Of a stretch of 64,000 bases of DNA, positions 62,698 through 64,000 are shown in pieces. The DNA is from Streptomyces sp. V4I2 (GTDB lineage Bacteria; Actinomycetota; Actinomycetes; Streptomycetales; Streptomycetaceae): assembly GCF_030817655.1 (NCBI RefSeq), contig NZ_JAUSZM010000003.1, forward strand, positions 10,416,001 through 10,480,000, given 5' to 3'. Both the position numbers and the translations under genes were made by a program. The notes under the pieces were generated by a model that was not told the DNA's origin, ran no database searches, and saw nothing but the letters and a program-made list of their open reading frames with translations. Every line of letters begins with the position of its first letter. The first letter of the stretch is position 1.

Positions 62698-64000
62698 TTG
62701 AACAGTGCTGAAATCGGTGGTCGGTTGAGCCCGCTGGGCCCCGACGACCCGCGCGAGGTGGCCGGTTACCGCCTGCTCGCCCGGATCGGCGAGGGCGGCA
62801 TGGGATCCGTCTACCTCTCTCGTACGCGCGGCAAACAGCCGGTCGCCCTGAAGGTGATCCGCCGGGAATACGCCCAGGACGAGGAGTTCCGCCGCCGCTT
62901 CGAGCAGGAGGCGACCTCCGCCCGCCGGGTGCAGGGCTACCACATCGTCCCCGTCGTCGACCACGACACCACTGGCCCTCAGCCCTGGCTGGCCACCACC
63001 TATGTCCCCGGCCTCGCCCTGGACCAGATCCTCACCGGGCACGGAACGCTCCCGCTGCCCGCGGTGCTGCAGCTGACCGGCTGCGCGGCGGAGGCGCTGC
63101 ACGCCGTGCACAAGGCGGGCGTGATCCACCGCGACATGAAGCCGAGCAACATCCTCATCGGCTCCGAAGGCCCCTGGATCATCGACTTCGGCATCGCCCG
63201 GGCCGCCGACGCCACCCAGCTCACCCGCAGCGGCGGGCTCATCGGCACGCCCCAGTTCATGTCACCGGAACACGCCAACGGCGATGATCTCACCCCGGCG
63301 ACCGACGTCTTCTCGCTCGGCCTGATCGCCGCCGTCGCCGCGACCGGCCGCCACCCCTACGGCGACTCCGGGGCCATCACCCTGGCCACCAAGATCGCCA
63401 ACACCGAGTTCCGCCCGCCGGATCTGACGGCGTATCCCGAGCCGCTGCGTACCGTCCTGGAACGCGCGCTGGCCGCCGACCCGGCCGCCCGGCCCACGCC
63501 CGCCGAACTGGCCGAACTCTGCCAGAAGTTGAGTGGACGGCCACTGCGGGACTTCACCGGCTGGCTGCCCGCGCCCGTCGCGGCGGACATCGCCCACCGG
63601 GAGAGACTCGCCCGGCAGCAGACCGAGACGGAGCCCGGACCGGACTCCGAGGACGCGGCGGGGGCCGCGACCATGGCTCCCGGTTCCGTGGCGGCGGCCG
63701 CGACCGCGCCTCCCGGTTTCGTGGCGGCGGCCGATACTGCACCGCCGGGTGTTGCGGCGTCCGGCGGGTACACACCCACAGCTGCTTCCCGGCCCGGCGA
63801 GCAGCCGCACCATGCCCCGGCGCCCCCGGTGCCGCCCACCAGATCCGCCGCCCCGCCCCCGCAGGGAGCACCGCACCCCTCCGGCCCGCCAACGGTGCCG
63901 GCACCAGCCCGCAGCCGGACCCCGCTGAGCGTCGGCGCGGTCGCGCTGGCCGTGGTGGTGGTCGCGGCGGGCGCCTGGATCTTCACCCAGGACAACGACA
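62698..64000 (+). CDS. Ser/Thr protein kinase, PknB type, cut by window end
   Basis: TTG 62698 with GGGAAGG is the best start. Kinase domain: glycine loop GEGGMGSVYLS, Lys52 in VALKVI, catalytic HRDMKPSN (His144-Arg145), Asp163 in IDFGIARA, activation segment end GTPQFMSPEH and DVFSLGLIAA. A long Pro/Ala-rich juxtamembrane region follows, then one membrane helix around residues 410-430 (VGAVALAVVVVAAGAWIF). The extracellular part lies beyond the window. It is divergent from the FHA protein, 190 bp apart. Confidence 0.93.
   Translation, partial: MNSAEIGGRLSPLGPDDPREVAGYRLLARIGEGGMGSVYLSRTRGKQPVALKVIRREYAQDEEFRRRFEQEATSARRVQGYHIVPVVDHDTTGPQPWLATTYVPGLALDQILTGHGTLPLPAVLQLTGCAAEALHAVHKAGVIHRDMKPSNILIGSEGPWIIDFGIARAADATQLTRSGGLIGTPQFMSPEHANGDDLTPATDVFSLGLIAAVAATGRHPYGDSGAITLATKIANTEFRPPDLTAYPEPLRTVLERALAADPAARPTPAELAELCQKLSGRPLRDFTGWLPAPVAADIAHRERLARQQTETEPGPDSEDAAGAATMAPGSVAAAATAPPGFVAAADTAPPGVAASGGYTPTAASRPGEQPHHAPAPPVPPTRSAAPPPQGAPHPSGPPTVPAPARSRTPLSVGAVALAVVVVAAGAWIFTQDND

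Noticed and set aside
1..64000. tRNA, rRNA or complete CRISPR loci
   Set aside because: None was recognised by eye on either strand; no covariance search could be run.

Overview
The window is high-GC actinobacterial DNA, most probably from a Streptomyces. The evidence is the strong GC bias at third codon positions, frequent GTG/TTG starts, several streptomycete accessory families (DUF6207, lamin-tail exoproteins, Doc-type toxin, FHA and Ser/Thr kinase proteins) and an insertion-sequence (IS) population typical of that genus. The density of nested, truncated and frameshifted transposable elements suggests a plastic region such as a linear-chromosome arm or a large plasmid; this is inference. 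No rRNA, tRNA or CRISPR array was seen.

Layout. 0-7 kb: an aldo/keto reductase with a divergent, frameshifted AraC regulator, a secreted nuclease-like lipoprotein, and a first copy of a two-gene module (a 106-aa unknown protein on minus and a secreted lamin-tail protein on plus). 6.8-9.8 kb: a small GG-leader peptide and a membrane diguanylate cyclase. 10.0-17.7 kb: a Tn3-family transposon (resolvase, winged-helix regulator, broken MFS exporter, broken transposase, 38-bp terminal repeats) lying in a group II intron that itself lies in an ISAs1 transposase. 18.5-19.6 kb: two unrecognised genes on an AT-richer island. 19.7-24 kb: IS5 remnant, complete IS3, IS6 and IS110 remnants, a RibD/DHFR-like reductase and an IS630. 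25-29.4 kb: a two-component system divergent from an MmpL-type exporter. 29.5-37 kb: IS5 elements around a second DHFR-like reductase with its HxlR regulator, a vanadium-haloperoxidase-type enzyme and an esterase. 37-45.6 kb: GNAT remnant, an IS630 interrupted by IS110, two alpha/beta hydrolases, a DoxX-like protein and a broken IS110. 45.6-51 kb: a PLP decarboxylase, a Doc-type toxin-antitoxin pair and an IS5 interrupted by another IS5 that carries a HAD gene. 51-54.2 kb: an overlapping three-gene cassette of tyrosine integrase, HTH protein and zinc-ribbon/recombinase-like protein. 54-58.4 kb: nucleotidyltransferase, GYD protein, and an M4 peptidase interrupted by IS200/IS605, followed by a Ku C-terminal remnant. 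58.4-64 kb: DUF6207 proteins, the second copy of the small-protein plus lamin-tail module in the same orientation, and an FHA/nuclease-like protein divergent from a Ser/Thr kinase that runs off the window.

How the genes work together. The functional units most worth reading are the histidine kinase/response regulator/MmpL exporter cluster, the reductase-HxlR pair, the toxin-antitoxin operon, the integrase cassette and the kinase-FHA pair. Much of the rest is mobile DNA. Its nesting gives a relative chronology: ISAs1, then group II intron, then Tn3; IS5, then IS3; IS630, then IS110; IS5, then IS5 plus HAD; M4 peptidase, then IS605. Single-base indels, several in G or C runs, break at least eight genes, so either decay or consensus errors must be considered.
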